Shown: positions 6,734 through 14,167 of the stretch, in pieces
Position numbering within the stretch: the first letter of the stretch is position 1
How the letters are laid out: the number at the start of each line of letters is the position of its first letter
Assembly (NCBI GenBank): GCA_016789625.1
Contig: JAEUQS010000478.1
Coordinates: 1 to 16,624 of the forward strand
DNA: 16,624 nt
Direction: 5' to 3'
DNA from: Acidobacteriota bacterium
GTDB lineage: Bacteria; Acidobacteriota; Thermoanaerobaculia; UBA5066
The notes under the pieces: model-generated
The model's database searches: none
Seen by the model: only the letters and a program-made list of their open reading frames with translations
What the model was told of the DNA's origin: nothing
Program-made: the position numbers and the translations under genes

Positions 6734-7254
6734 TGGCCCGGCGGTCGCTCGACGAGCTCATTCTCCGCGTCATCAATTTCTATCCGCCTTATCTGGGTGC
6801 GGGGATCCGCGTCGTCCACCGCAAGGGTGACGCGTTCACGTTCCACGTGGAGATGGCTCTCCGCTTCTACAACCGCAACGCGTTCGGGACCCAGTTCGGG
6901 GGCTCGCTCTACGCGATGTGCGACCCCTTCTACTGCTTCCTCCTGCTCCGGCATCTGGGCCGTGAGCGGTTCGTGGTGTGGGACAAGGCCGCGTCGATCG
7001 AGTTCCGTCGGCCGGGGAAGGGCCGGGTCTTCGCCCGGTTCCACATACCCCCGGAGACTGTCGAGGCCATCCGCCTTCAGGCTGAGACCGGCGCCAAAGT
7101 GGAGCCCGTGCTCGAGACGGACGTCTTCGACGTGGCGTCGGGTGAGGTGGTCGCGCACGTGGTCAAGACGCTCTACGTGAGGAAGAAGCGGGATTCCGGC
7201 GGGGCAACCGCTGACCCGGGGGCAGCCCCGGACCCCCCGAAAAACAGGGCTTGA
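6733..7254 (+). CDS. DUF4442 hotdog-fold protein (putative thioesterase)
   Basis: The 173-residue protein starts at an ATG overlapping the fusion gene's stop, so translation is probably coupled. DUF4442 hallmarks are visible: NFYPPYLGAGIRV near residues 15-27, NRNAFGTQFGGSLYAMCDPF (48-66, including D64), WDKAASIEFRRPGKG (83-97), KVEPVLETDV and the closing KTLYVRKK (about 145-152). Hotdog proteins of this kind are predicted acyl-CoA thioesterases, but DUF4442 members have no assigned substrate that I know. The last 20 or so residues (DSGGATADPGAAPDPPKNRA) lie outside the domain and are encoded by a GC-rich hairpin-like stretch. A role in a ring-cleavage pathway is inferred only from the operon. 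Confidence 0.85.
   Translation: MARRSLDELILRVINFYPPYLGAGIRVVHRKGDAFTFHVEMALRFYNRNAFGTQFGGSLYAMCDPFYCFLLLRHLGRERFVVWDKAASIEFRRPGKGRVFARFHIPPETVEAIRLQAETGAKVEPVLETDVFDVASGEVVAHVVKTLYVRKKRDSGGATADPGAAPDPPKNRA
7216..7231. repeat. GC-rich inverted repeat in the 3' end of the DUF4442 gene
   Basis: CCGGGG and CCCCGG arms flank GCAG. They lie inside the coding sequence for the low-complexity tail and are followed by a run of C, not T, so this is not a standard intrinsic terminator. It could be a fragment of a dispersed intergenic repeat or an attenuating hairpin at the operon end. Confidence 0.35.
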
Positions 7255-7385
7255 GCCGTTCTTTGGCCTCCTGACTGACCCTCCAGGCCTCCGTTTTGGG
7301 TTGGCACGCCCTTGCATAGGGTCAGGTGTTCGTCTTTCAACCAACTTCACGCCGAGCGATCGGCCGAACACTTTAAGGAGCCGTC
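7255..7385 (+). promoter_or_regulatory. Intergenic region carrying the protease leader and ribosome binding site
   Basis: These 131 bp are less GC-rich than the flanks and contain no gene. Close to the protease start is a strong AAGGAG (7375-7380), five bases before the ATG. A TTGGCA at 7301-7306 and TAGGGT around 7317-7322 look promoter-like, but their spacing (10 bp) is too short for a standard pair, so the promoter is not located. I see no T-tailed terminator for the upstream operon. Confidence 0.4.
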
Positions 7386-8351
7386 ATGAGCCTTCGTTCC
7401 AAGCTTCTCGCCAGCAGCCTCCTCCTCCCGCTCGCTTTCGCGTTCAGCGTGGTGGCGGCTCCTTCCGATGTGCCCGAGCTCATGGCCGAAGGTGAGGTCG
7501 CGCCCGTTCAGGACGACCGCCCGTTCACCTTCAACGGCACCGAGTACGCGAGCCAGGAGGCCTTCATCAAGGCCGGCCACCGCTGCTCGACCGCCGACCT
7601 CGACGAGTCCGCGAAGGAAGCCGTCGAAGCCGACGTGATGGTGTGGGAAGCCCAGAACGGCTTCTCCAACCGCGACTCGCTCGCCGTCAAGACGATCAAC
7701 GTCTACTTCCACGTGATCAACAAGGGCACCGGTGCCGCGAACGGCGACATCTCGCAGAGCATGATCGACTCGCAGATCAGCGTGCTCAACGCGGCCTACG
7801 CCTCCTCCGGCTGGGCGTTCCGCCTCGCCGCCGTGGACCGCACCACGAACGCCACCTGGTACACCATGGGCTACGGCACCACCGCCGAGCGCAACGCCAA
7901 GACCGCTCTCCGCCGCGGCACCAAGGGCGACCTCAACGTCTACACCGCCAACATCGGCGGCGGCCTCCTCGGCTGGGCGACGTTCCCGTCCGACTACAAC
8001 TCGGCCCCCTCGATGGACGGGGTCGTCCTCCTCACGCAGTCCCTCCCCGGCGGCAGCGCCGCCCCGTACAACCTCGGCGACACGGGCACCCACGAGGTCG
8101 GCCACTGGATGGGCCTCTACCACACGTTCCAGGGTGGCTGTAACGGCAACGGCGACTACGTGAGCGACACGCCGGCCGAGAAGTCCGCCGCCTACGGCTG
8201 CCCCTCGGGCCGCAACTCCTGCCCCAACAAGGCCGGCAACGACCCCATCACGAACTTCATGGACTACACCGACGACTCCTGCATGAACACCTTCTCCGCC
8301 GGTCAGGCGACGCGCATGGCCTCGCTCTGCGCCACCTACCGCGGTCTGTAA
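7386..8351 (+). CDS. Secreted M43/pappalysin-family zinc metalloprotease
   Basis: The 321-residue protein has a signal peptide (MSLRSK, hydrophobic to about residue 24, cut near VVAA-PSD), a propeptide-like region to about residue 100 and a metzincin catalytic domain. The zinc motif is HEVGHWMGLYH (H236, E237, H240, H246), and the Met-turn lies in NFMDYTDD (M292), the M43 signature shared with pappalysin and cytophagalysin. Six cysteines (67, 252, 272, 279, 299, 315) suggest disulfides, as does GCNGNGDYVSDTP with the family's loop. It acts outside the cell on proteins or peptides. A consensus ribosome binding site, an intrinsic terminator 20 bp downstream and conspicuously C-ending codons (for example mostly GCC for Ala) suggest a monocistronic, well-expressed gene. 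The substrate is unknown. Confidence 0.92.
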   Translation: MSLRSKLLASSLLLPLAFAFSVVAAPSDVPELMAEGEVAPVQDDRPFTFNGTEYASQEAFIKAGHRCSTADLDESAKEAVEADVMVWEAQNGFSNRDSLAVKTINVYFHVINKGTGAANGDISQSMIDSQISVLNAAYASSGWAFRLAAVDRTTNATWYTMGYGTTAERNAKTALRRGTKGDLNVYTANIGGGLLGWATFPSDYNSAPSMDGVVLLTQSLPGGSAAPYNLGDTGTHEVGHWMGLYHTFQGGCNGNGDYVSDTPAEKSAAYGCPSGRNSCPNKAGNDPITNFMDYTDDSCMNTFSAGQATRMASLCATYRGL

Positions 8352-8371
8352 GAACACCTCGATGTCTCGGG

Positions 8372-8402
8372 AACGCCGGCCCCAGGCCGGCGTTTTCGTT
8401 TT
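8372..8402 (+). terminator. Intrinsic terminator of the metalloprotease gene
   Basis: A perfect 10-bp stem (AACGCCGGCC, loop CCA, GGCCGGCGTT) is followed by a T-rich tract broken by one CG. The orientation serves the plus-strand protease; on the minus strand no T run follows, so it would not work well for the convergent radical SAM gene ending at 8408. Confidence 0.88.
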
Positions 8403-8407
8403 CCGGT

Positions 8408-9916
8408 CTATCCGGCGACGACGACGGGCCAGGGCGAGGACGACAGCGCGTCCGCCCGGGCGGCCCGGAACGGTGAGCCGAGACGGCGGATGGCGGGCAG
8501 CAGCCTCCAGCGCGGACGGGGAAGCGGCAGCCGGCCGAGGGCGCGCGCGAGCCTCTCCACGATGGGCTGTCCGGCCTCGAACGAGTTCACGACGTTGGGG
8601 TGCGCTCGGCTGAACGCGAGGAGCCGCGCGAGGTACCAGTCCCGCGGGAGCGTCTCGGAGAACGCGAACACGGGCTCGAGGAGGTTCGCGTCCGGGGCCA
8701 GCTTCCCCTCCTCGACGAGCCGGCGGTGGAGGCCGGTTCCCCGATACACCCTCACTCCGTTCGTGATGTAGACGAGGTCCTTCGTCGAGATGTGCTCGTG
8801 GATGAACGCGAACGTCTCTTCCACGGTCCCCCGCGTCTCGCCGGGCGAGCCGATGAGGAAGATCCACACCGTGCGGATCCCGTGCTTCGGGAGCCAGGCC
8901 GCGAGCCGTGCGACGCCGTCGCGGTCGAAGCCCTTCTGGAGCCTTTCGAGCATGGCCGTGGAGGCCCCCTCGACCGTGGCCGACACGCTCGTGAAGCCGG
9001 CCTTCCGCATGAGCGCGATGAGCTCCTCGGTGACGCCCACGGGGTTCAGGCCCGCGGCCGAGAGCTCGACTCTCTTCGAGAGCCCCCTCCGGACGATCTC
9101 GTGGAGCACGGCGCGGGCGTGCGCCGCGGGGTGGGAGAACACGGCGTCCACGAACTCGAACCGCACGACGCCCCGGGCCACCGCGCGCTCGATCTCGAGG
9201 GCGACCTCCTCGGGCGTGCGATATCGGGTTCTCAGTCCCTCGAGGGAGCCGTACGTGCAGTACGTGCACGTGAACGCGCAGCCCCGCCGGGTCTGGATAG
9301 GGTAAACGCCGTCGTGCCGGTCGTAGCGCGCGACGTCGGTGTGGCCGAAGAGCGCGGCGTCGAAGAGCCCGTCGATGGGCTCGGCGAGGCCCACGCGCTG
9401 GTGCTCGAAAGCGCCCTCCGCGGAGATGCGGGCGAGGCCGGGCAGGGACATCGATGCCGTGGACTCGCCCGCGACGAGGCGCGAGACGAGCTCGGGAAAG
9501 CGCCGCTCCGCGTCTCCGGTGAGGAGCGCGTCCACGAGGTTCCGGCCGGAGGGTCCCCAGAGGCGGAGGAGCGCCTCGGGCTCGATCGAGGTCGCGGCGC
9601 CACCCAGGATGACCGGGACACCGGGCGCCGTGGCCCGGAGCGCCTCGAGGAGGCGCTCGATCTCGGGCAGGTAGTACTTCGTCTCGATGAGGTCGGAGTT
9701 GTCGATGTTGCGGAGCGACGCGCCCACGACCTCGGGCCGGAATTCCGCGACGACGCGTTCGATGGCCGCCTCGGGACTCTCCTCGAACATCAGATCCAGG
9801 ACGCGCGCTTCGTGGCCGGCGCGCGCCGTGTGCGCCGCGACGATCGCGGGTCCCACGGGCATCACGGGAAACGGCGTCCGCTCCCGGTTCGTCGCGAGGA
9901 AGAGGACGCGCGCCAC
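8408..9916 (-). CDS. B12-binding-domain-type radical SAM protein
   Basis: The 502-residue protein starts at GTG. Its N terminus (about 1-190) is a Rossmann-like cobalamin-binding-type domain: MARVLFLATNRE, GPAIVAAHTARAGHEARVLD, EVVGASLRN, and VILGGAATSIEPEALL. I do not see the DxHxxG lower-ligand motif, so any cobalamin would bind base-off without His, or not at all. The radical SAM core begins with RRGCAFTCTYC (C213, C217, C220), the CxxxCxxC cluster motif, and continues through EFVDAVFSHP and an IGSPGET segment. It follows glycerate kinase with a 23-bp gap and is probably co-transcribed. Reactions of this group include methylations and rearrangements in lipid or natural-product synthesis; the substrate here cannot be read from sequence. 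Confidence 0.87.
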   Translation of the reverse strand: MARVLFLATNRERTPFPVMPVGPAIVAAHTARAGHEARVLDLMFEESPEAAIERVVAEFRPEVVGASLRNIDNSDLIETKYYLPEIERLLEALRATAPGVPVILGGAATSIEPEALLRLWGPSGRNLVDALLTGDAERRFPELVSRLVAGESTASMSLPGLARISAEGAFEHQRVGLAEPIDGLFDAALFGHTDVARYDRHDGVYPIQTRRGCAFTCTYCTYGSLEGLRTRYRTPEEVALEIERAVARGVVRFEFVDAVFSHPAAHARAVLHEIVRRGLSKRVELSAAGLNPVGVTEELIALMRKAGFTSVSATVEGASTAMLERLQKGFDRDGVARLAAWLPKHGIRTVWIFLIGSPGETRGTVEETFAFIHEHISTKDLVYITNGVRVYRGTGLHRRLVEEGKLAPDANLLEPVFAFSETLPRDWYLARLLAFSRAHPNVVNSFEAGQPIVERLARALGRLPLPRPRWRLLPAIRRLGSPFRAARADALSSSPWPVVVAG

Positions 9917-9939
9917 GCGCCGATGCTACGCGCCCGCCG

Positions 9940-11328
9940 TCACTCCATCTCGGCGGCCATCGCCAGGGACTTCGTCCCGGCCGGCTCGCCGCCCGGCGCC
10001 AGCACGAACGCGACGTCTCCCACGTTGGTGCCCGTCGGACCGGGGGAGAACGCGTCGCCCAGAGCAGCGAAGAACGGCGCCGTGTCGTTCTCCACGAGCG
10101 CACGCACCGCGTCGAGGCCCTGGGCCTCGGCCCGCCGCAGGGTCGTGTCGTCGACGAACGCGCCCGCCGCGTCGGCTTCGTGGTCCACGCCGTCGGTTCC
10201 GGCCACGAGGATGCAGGCGCCGGGCACGCCGGCGATGGGCGCGGCAGCGGCGAGGGCCAGCTCGCGGTTCCGTCCGCCGCGCCCGTCGCCCTTCACCGTC
10301 ACCGTGGTCTCGCCGCCGAAGATCGTCACGAGCCGCCGCTCCGGAGCCCCGGGGCGTCGCACGAGGTTGCCGGCGGCCGCCCCCGCGAGCGCGAGCCTGC
10401 GGGCCGCGCTGCGGGCCTCGCCCGTGAGCAGCTCGGGGATGACGCGGGCGTCGGCGCCGAGACGGTGGGCCTCGTGCCGCGCGCCCTCGAGCGCCGTGCG
10501 GATGTCACCCAGAAGGACGCTCCAGCGGTGGCCGAGGAGGGGCCCCGGCAGGGGCGTGTCCTCGGCGCGTCCGGGCGCGTCCAGGTGCCCGCGCACGGCC
10601 GCCGGGATGAGGGGGAGCAGCCGGTAGCGGGAGAGGATGTCGTAGGCCTCGCGGCGGGAGGGCGGGAGGCCCACCGAGGGCCCCGAGGCCACCAGATGCC
10701 AGCCGTCGTCGCCGAGGTCCGAGAGCACGAGCGTCACCACGTCGGCCCCGCCCGCGGCCAGCGCGAGGCGTCCGCCCTTCACCCGCGAGAGCGCGCCGCG
10801 CACGAGGTTGATGTCGCGGATGGGGGCGCCCGCGGCGGAAAGCAGCGAGATGGTGCGGGCCTTCTCCTCGAGGGCGATGCCCTCGGCCGGCGCGCACATG
10901 AGGGCGGAGCCGCCGCCCGAGAGGAGCACGAGGAGGAGATCCTGCGCCTCCAGCCTGGCCACCAGGGACAGCGCGGCGGCAGCCGCGTCGGCGCTCTTGG
11001 CCGAAGGTACCGGGTGAGTCGCGGCCATCGTCCGGTAATTCGGCGGCAGCCCGTCGAACGACGAATACTCCGGCGCGATCACGAGAGCTTCCGTGATACG
11101 TCCCGCGAGCATGTGGCTCGCGGCGTGCGCCATCGCCACGGAGGCCTTCCCCAGCGCGAGGAGGGCCACCCGGTTCGGAACGAAGACGAACTCGCGCGAA
11201 GGAGTCTGCGGCGGCCTCACGAACACGGCATCGCCTCGCTTGCCGACGGCCTCGGCAACGAGGAGGGCCGGGTCCACGGCGGCGACGGCAGCCCGGTAGA
11301 GCGCCGTCAGGAGGGCACGTGCTTCCAA
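9940..11328 (-). CDS. Glycerate 2-kinase, MOFRL/DUF4147 family
   Basis: It is predicted to phosphorylate D-glycerate at O2 with ATP, feeding 2-phosphoglycerate into glycolysis. The frame stays open to an ATG at 11412, but that would run into the divergent neighbour. The TTG at 11328 has GAGG five bases ahead and gives 462 residues beginning EARALLTALYRAAV, as the family does. Visible signatures by that numbering are ALGKASVAMAHAA, SGGGSALM (137-144), INLVRGALSRVKGGRLA, SDLGDDGWHLVASGPS, and the MOFRL part with GGETTVTVKGDGRGGRNRE (338-356), GTDGVDHEADAAGA and GPTGTNVGD. It leads the minus-strand pair with the radical SAM gene. The family is sometimes misnamed hydroxypyruvate reductase. Confidence 0.9.
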   Translation of the reverse strand: MEARALLTALYRAAVAAVDPALLVAEAVGKRGDAVFVRPPQTPSREFVFVPNRVALLALGKASVAMAHAASHMLAGRITEALVIAPEYSSFDGLPPNYRTMAATHPVPSAKSADAAAAALSLVARLEAQDLLLVLLSGGGSALMCAPAEGIALEEKARTISLLSAAGAPIRDINLVRGALSRVKGGRLALAAGGADVVTLVLSDLGDDGWHLVASGPSVGLPPSRREAYDILSRYRLLPLIPAAVRGHLDAPGRAEDTPLPGPLLGHRWSVLLGDIRTALEGARHEAHRLGADARVIPELLTGEARSAARRLALAGAAAGNLVRRPGAPERRLVTIFGGETTVTVKGDGRGGRNRELALAAAAPIAGVPGACILVAGTDGVDHEADAAGAFVDDTTLRRAEAQGLDAVRALVENDTAPFFAALGDAFSPGPTGTNVGDVAFVLAPGGEPAGTKSLAMAAEME

Positions 11329-11404
11329 GTGAGCCTCGAATCTACCAGAACGGGCTATCCTCCTGATCCCGCATGGGCGGCAGAAGAGAAACTCAGGAGG
11401 CTGC
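11329..11404. promoter_or_regulatory. Divergent intergenic region between glycerate kinase and the DUF883-like gene
   Basis: These 76 bp must hold start signals for both genes. On the plus strand a consensus AGGAGG (11395-11400) sits four bases before the ATG at 11405. On the minus strand GAGG precedes the TTG at 11328. I do not see a convincing -35/-10 pair in either direction. Confidence 0.4.
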
Positions 11405-11698
11405 ATGAGCACGTCCCGTCACTCCCTCAGCGATCTCGAGAGCTCCGTGAAGCAGAGCATCACCGACGCGACCTCGAAGGCGAAGGACACCGCCTCCGAG
11501 ATCGCCGACAAGGTCGAGGACGCCATCGACGAAGCCACGGCAGGCGGCAAGGAGATGGGCCGGAAGCTGAAGAAGGAGCTCGGTGAGCGCTGGAAGACGG
11601 TCGACAAGGCCGCGCACGACAACGCGTTCATCCTCGCGGCCGGCGCGCTCGGCGTCGGGGTTCTGATCGGCTATCTCATCGCGAGAAACGACGACTGA
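11405..11698 (+). CDS. Small DUF883/ElaB-YqjD-like membrane-anchored helical protein
   Basis: This 97-residue protein has an amphipathic, highly charged helical stretch (about 8-68, rich in Ser, Asp, Lys, Ala, with spacing suited to a coiled coil) and one C-terminal membrane segment (about 74-92, FILAAGALGVGVLIGYLIA) with small-residue GxGxxxG packing, ending in ARNDD. That is the plan of DUF883 tail-anchored proteins; the Escherichia coli relatives ElaB and YqjD bind the inner membrane and are associated with stress and stationary phase. A consensus AGGAGG precedes the ATG. It stands alone between divergent and convergent minus-strand genes, so it is probably monocistronic. Function in this organism is unknown. 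Confidence 0.75.
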   Translation: MSTSRHSLSDLESSVKQSITDATSKAKDTASEIADKVEDAIDEATAGGKEMGRKLKKELGERWKTVDKAAHDNAFILAAGALGVGVLIGYLIARNDD

Positions 11699-11733
11699 AC
11701 CGGGCGAGCGCAGCGAGCGGAGCGGATGGGTGA

Positions 11734-11757
11734 GGGAAACCCATAGCTGGGTTTCCC
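11734..11757. terminator. Perfect hairpin between convergent genes, possible bidirectional terminator without a T tract
   Basis: GGGAAACCCA and TGGGTTTCCC form a perfect 10-bp stem around TAGC. The hairpin lies 36 bp after the DUF883-like stop and 3 bp from the PfpI stop on the other strand. Neither side has a T run, so termination would be weak or factor-assisted; a role in 3'-end protection is also possible. Confidence 0.55.
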
Positions 11758-11759
11758 GG

Positions 11760-12494
11760 TCACAGCCTCGCCATGAGCCTCTTGGCGAGCAGGTAGGCGT
11801 CGCCGGGCCAGCGCGCGGAGAGGTAGTTCCCGTCCTCGAGGACGAACGCCGCGCGATCGTCGGTCGAGGTGCCCTTGGACACGAGGTGGAGCGGGCCGCG
11901 CACGAACTGTGAAGGGTTCGCGAGCGCGGCCTTCACCTCGTCCTCCACGTACGCGGGATACGTGCGGTAGTACGTCCCGAGCCTCCAGGCCGTGAGCGCG
12001 TACGCCGTCCGCTCCATGTACTTCGGCAGGCACGTCGTGCGCTTGCCGTGGAGGAGGCTCTTGCCGTGGGTATCGCGGGCCCGGGCGAGGACGAGCACCC
12101 CGTGGCAGATCGCGGCGCAGGGACGCGCGAGAGCCCAGAACGCGGAGACCGCGCGGTGGAGCGCTTCGCTCGCGAGGTACTGGCGCATGCCCGGGGCATG
12201 GCCTCCGGGGAGGAGCAGCGCGTCGAAGCGCCCGACCTCGAGCTCCTCCCACCGGAGCGGCCGCTGGAACGCGATATCGCGTTCCAGCTCGCGGTAGAAG
12301 CCCTTCGCCTCCCTTTCGGCGCCGAGCTGCCCGAAGAGGACGCCCGTGAGGAGCAGCGGATCTCCGGCCGGCACGGCCCCGTGCTCCGTGGCGAAGACGA
12401 CCTCGTGCCCCGCGCGCGTGAGGAGACGCCACGGCACGGCGACCTCGGTGACGTCGAAATCGCGGTCGGGCAGGGGGACGAGGATCCGCGCCAC
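11760..12494 (-). CDS. DJ-1/PfpI-family (class I glutamine amidotransferase-like) protein
   Basis: The 244-residue protein starts at GTG, nine bases after the antiporter stop, and is probably co-transcribed with it. The core has MARILVPLPDRDFDVTEVAVPW, LLTRAGHEVVFATE, FDALLLPGGHAPGMRQYL and the nucleophile elbow AAICHGVLVLA with C130 and H131. DJ-1/PfpI relatives include chaperones, glyoxalases/deglycases and proteases; which applies here cannot be told. After the elbow the protein has about 110 residues with KRTTCLPKYME and EDGNYLSARWPGDAYLLAKRL, a longer tail than minimal PfpI. The closing segment resembles the C terminus of Hsp31-like and DJ-1 amidotransferase-like proteins. It is cytoplasmic, with no signal peptide. 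Confidence 0.85.
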   Translation of the reverse strand: MARILVPLPDRDFDVTEVAVPWRLLTRAGHEVVFATEHGAVPAGDPLLLTGVLFGQLGAEREAKGFYRELERDIAFQRPLRWEELEVGRFDALLLPGGHAPGMRQYLASEALHRAVSAFWALARPCAAICHGVLVLARARDTHGKSLLHGKRTTCLPKYMERTAYALTAWRLGTYYRTYPAYVEDEVKAALANPSQFVRGPLHLVSKGTSTDDRAAFVLEDGNYLSARWPGDAYLLAKRLMARL

Positions 12495-12503
12495 GTTCGT
12501 GCT

Positions 12504-14105
12504 TCAGCCTCTCCGGAGCCGCATCTCGTCGATGTCGAGCTCCTGCTGCAGCGCGTGGAACGTCTCGTCGCCGATGGTCTCCGAACGCCGCATGCGCGCG
12601 AGCTCCGTGCGCTGGGCCTCGATCGCCTCGCGCTTCAAAAGGAGCGTCATGCGGGCGTCCTTCGACGCCGGCGTGGACACGGCCTCGACCCGTGTGAGCG
12701 CCCGGAGCCTGAGCATCAGCTCGTTCCGCACCGGATGCACCTGGTGCCCGCCCAGCATCTTCTCCTCGGCCACGGTGTCCACGCGTACGAGCGCGGCCTC
12801 CGTGAGCGCGAGGCGGGCCTCCTTCTGCTCTTCCTGGAGGCTGCCGTCGTCGGCGACCTCGAGCAGGCGGATGAGGAGGGGCAGCGTGCCGCCCTGGATG
12901 ACGAGGGTTCCGAGGATGACGCAGAACGTCAGGAAGATCAGCAGGCTCCGCGCGGGGAACGGCTCCCCGGAGGGCAGCGTGAGCGGCAGGGCGAGAGCCG
13001 CCGCGAGCGAGACGACCCCGCGCATGCCGGACCAGCCGGTGATGAGCACCCAGGTCGCGGGAGGGTACGGATGGGTCTTGCGGAACCTCGGGAACAGGAA
13101 GCGGGGGAGATAGGCGCCCGGGAACATCCACACGAGCCGCACGAGGATCGCGGCGCCCGTGGCCGCGAGCGCCGCCTTGACGATCAGGGCGGTGGGGTAC
13201 TCGCGGAGAGCCGTGACCACCTCGGGGAGCTGGAGGCCGATGAGCACGAACGCGAGCGCTTCGAGCAGGAAGATGACCGTTCTCCAGACGTTCGTCGCGT
13301 GCAGCCGGATCTCCGAGGTGCCGATGAGCGGAAAGCACCGGCCCTGCACGAGGCCCGCGGCCACGACGGCGAGGACGCCCGAGAGGTGGAGGTGCTCGGC
13401 CACGATGTACGTGCCGAACGAGATGAGGAGGCTCGCCGTCGTCGCGAGGACGGGATCCTCGAAGAAGCGCTGGATCCGCACGAACAGGAAGCCGAGAGCC
13501 GTACCGAGAACGAGCCCTCCGGCCGCGAGCTTCAGGAAGTCCAGAGAGGCGGAGGCGAACGTCACGTGCGCGCCCGAGAGCACGGCCGCGAGCGCGAGCT
13601 TGTAGAGCACGAGGCCGGTCGCGTCGTTCACGAGGCTCTCGCCTTCCAGGATCGAGACGATGGGGCGCGGCAGGTGCATGCGGTGCGCGATGGCCGACGC
13701 GGCCACGGCGTCGGGCGGCGACACGATCGCTCCGAGCAGGAAGCACAGAGTCAGCGGGATGCTCGGAACGAAATAGTGGAGCGTGTAGCCCACGGCGGCC
13801 GTGGTGGCGAGCACGAGGCCGATCGCGAGGAGCGAGATGGACGTGAGGTTGTGCTTGAAGTCGCGCCGCGACGTGAAGTACGCGGCCGCGTAGAGAAGCG
13901 GCGGCAGGAACAGCAGGAATACGATCTGCGGGTCGAGGGTCACGTGCGGCAGGCCGGGCACGAAAGCGATGAGCCCGCCACCGACGACCATCGTGATCGG
14001 CGTGGGCACGGCTCCGAGCTTGCGGGCGAAGAGCGCGAGGAGCGTCGTGAGCACGAGGAGCGTGAGAACGGTTTCTACGGGATGCACGCAGGGAGAGATT
14101 GCCAT
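12504..14105 (-). CDS. CPA1-family Na+/H+ antiporter
   Basis: This inner-membrane secondary transporter, predicted to exchange cytoplasmic Na+ (or K+) for H+, has 533 residues. About twelve hydrophobic segments fill residues 10-425. The ion-site motifs are present: SPPDAVAASAI (D132) and EGESLVNDATGLV (N160, D161), typical of electroneutral NhaP/NHE-like CPA1 members. Later segments include SGVLAVVAAGLV and GWSGMRGVVSLAAALALP. A cytoplasmic tail (about 435-533) is charged and helical, with many Glu and Arg, and may be regulatory. The ATG at 14105 is used, although no good ribosome binding site precedes it; GTG six codons on is an alternative. It leads a two-gene unit with the PfpI gene. Confidence 0.92.
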   Translation of the reverse strand: MAISPCVHPVETVLTLLVLTTLLALFARKLGAVPTPITMVVGGGLIAFVPGLPHVTLDPQIVFLLFLPPLLYAAAYFTSRRDFKHNLTSISLLAIGLVLATTAAVGYTLHYFVPSIPLTLCFLLGAIVSPPDAVAASAIAHRMHLPRPIVSILEGESLVNDATGLVLYKLALAAVLSGAHVTFASASLDFLKLAAGGLVLGTALGFLFVRIQRFFEDPVLATTASLLISFGTYIVAEHLHLSGVLAVVAAGLVQGRCFPLIGTSEIRLHATNVWRTVIFLLEALAFVLIGLQLPEVVTALREYPTALIVKAALAATGAAILVRLVWMFPGAYLPRFLFPRFRKTHPYPPATWVLITGWSGMRGVVSLAAALALPLTLPSGEPFPARSLLIFLTFCVILGTLVIQGGTLPLLIRLLEVADDGSLQEEQKEARLALTEAALVRVDTVAEEKMLGGHQVHPVRNELMLRLRALTRVEAVSTPASKDARMTLLLKREAIEAQRTELARMRRSETIGDETFHALQQELDIDEMRLRRG

Positions 14106-14167
14106 GTCCGGAGACGGCCAGTCGACGCTCCGGGAAGGACCTACCTTCCGGGGCGAAGGAGATCCTC
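14106..14167. promoter_or_regulatory. Divergent region between the antiporter and DUF1203 genes, with a small dyad
   Basis: These 62 bp separate two outward-facing genes. GGAAGG and CCTTCC (14133-14149) form a 6-bp dyad with a five-base centre, immediately before the AAGGAG ribosome binding site (14156-14161) of the plus-strand gene. No clear promoter boxes are seen. Confidence 0.4.

Noticed and set aside
7347..10103. A 918-codon open frame on the minus strand spanning the protease and radical SAM regions
   Set aside because: The translation is Arg-rich low complexity, and it overlaps the protease and radical SAM genes, both of which have clear motifs in other frames.
8600..10627. A 675-codon open frame on the plus strand opposite the radical SAM and glycerate kinase genes
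   Set aside because: It is antisense to two genes with clear catalytic motifs, and its composition is that of a GC-driven shadow frame.
11329..11412. ATG at 11412 as the start of glycerate kinase
   Set aside because: It would add 28 Arg/Cys-rich residues not seen in the family and overlap the divergent DUF883-like gene; the TTG at 11328 has a GAGG site and fits the family N terminus.
14099..14167. ATG at 14099 as the start of the DUF1203 gene
   Set aside because: The family N terminus begins at the ATG at 14168, which has an AAGGAG site; the extra residues are low complexity and overlap the antiporter start.
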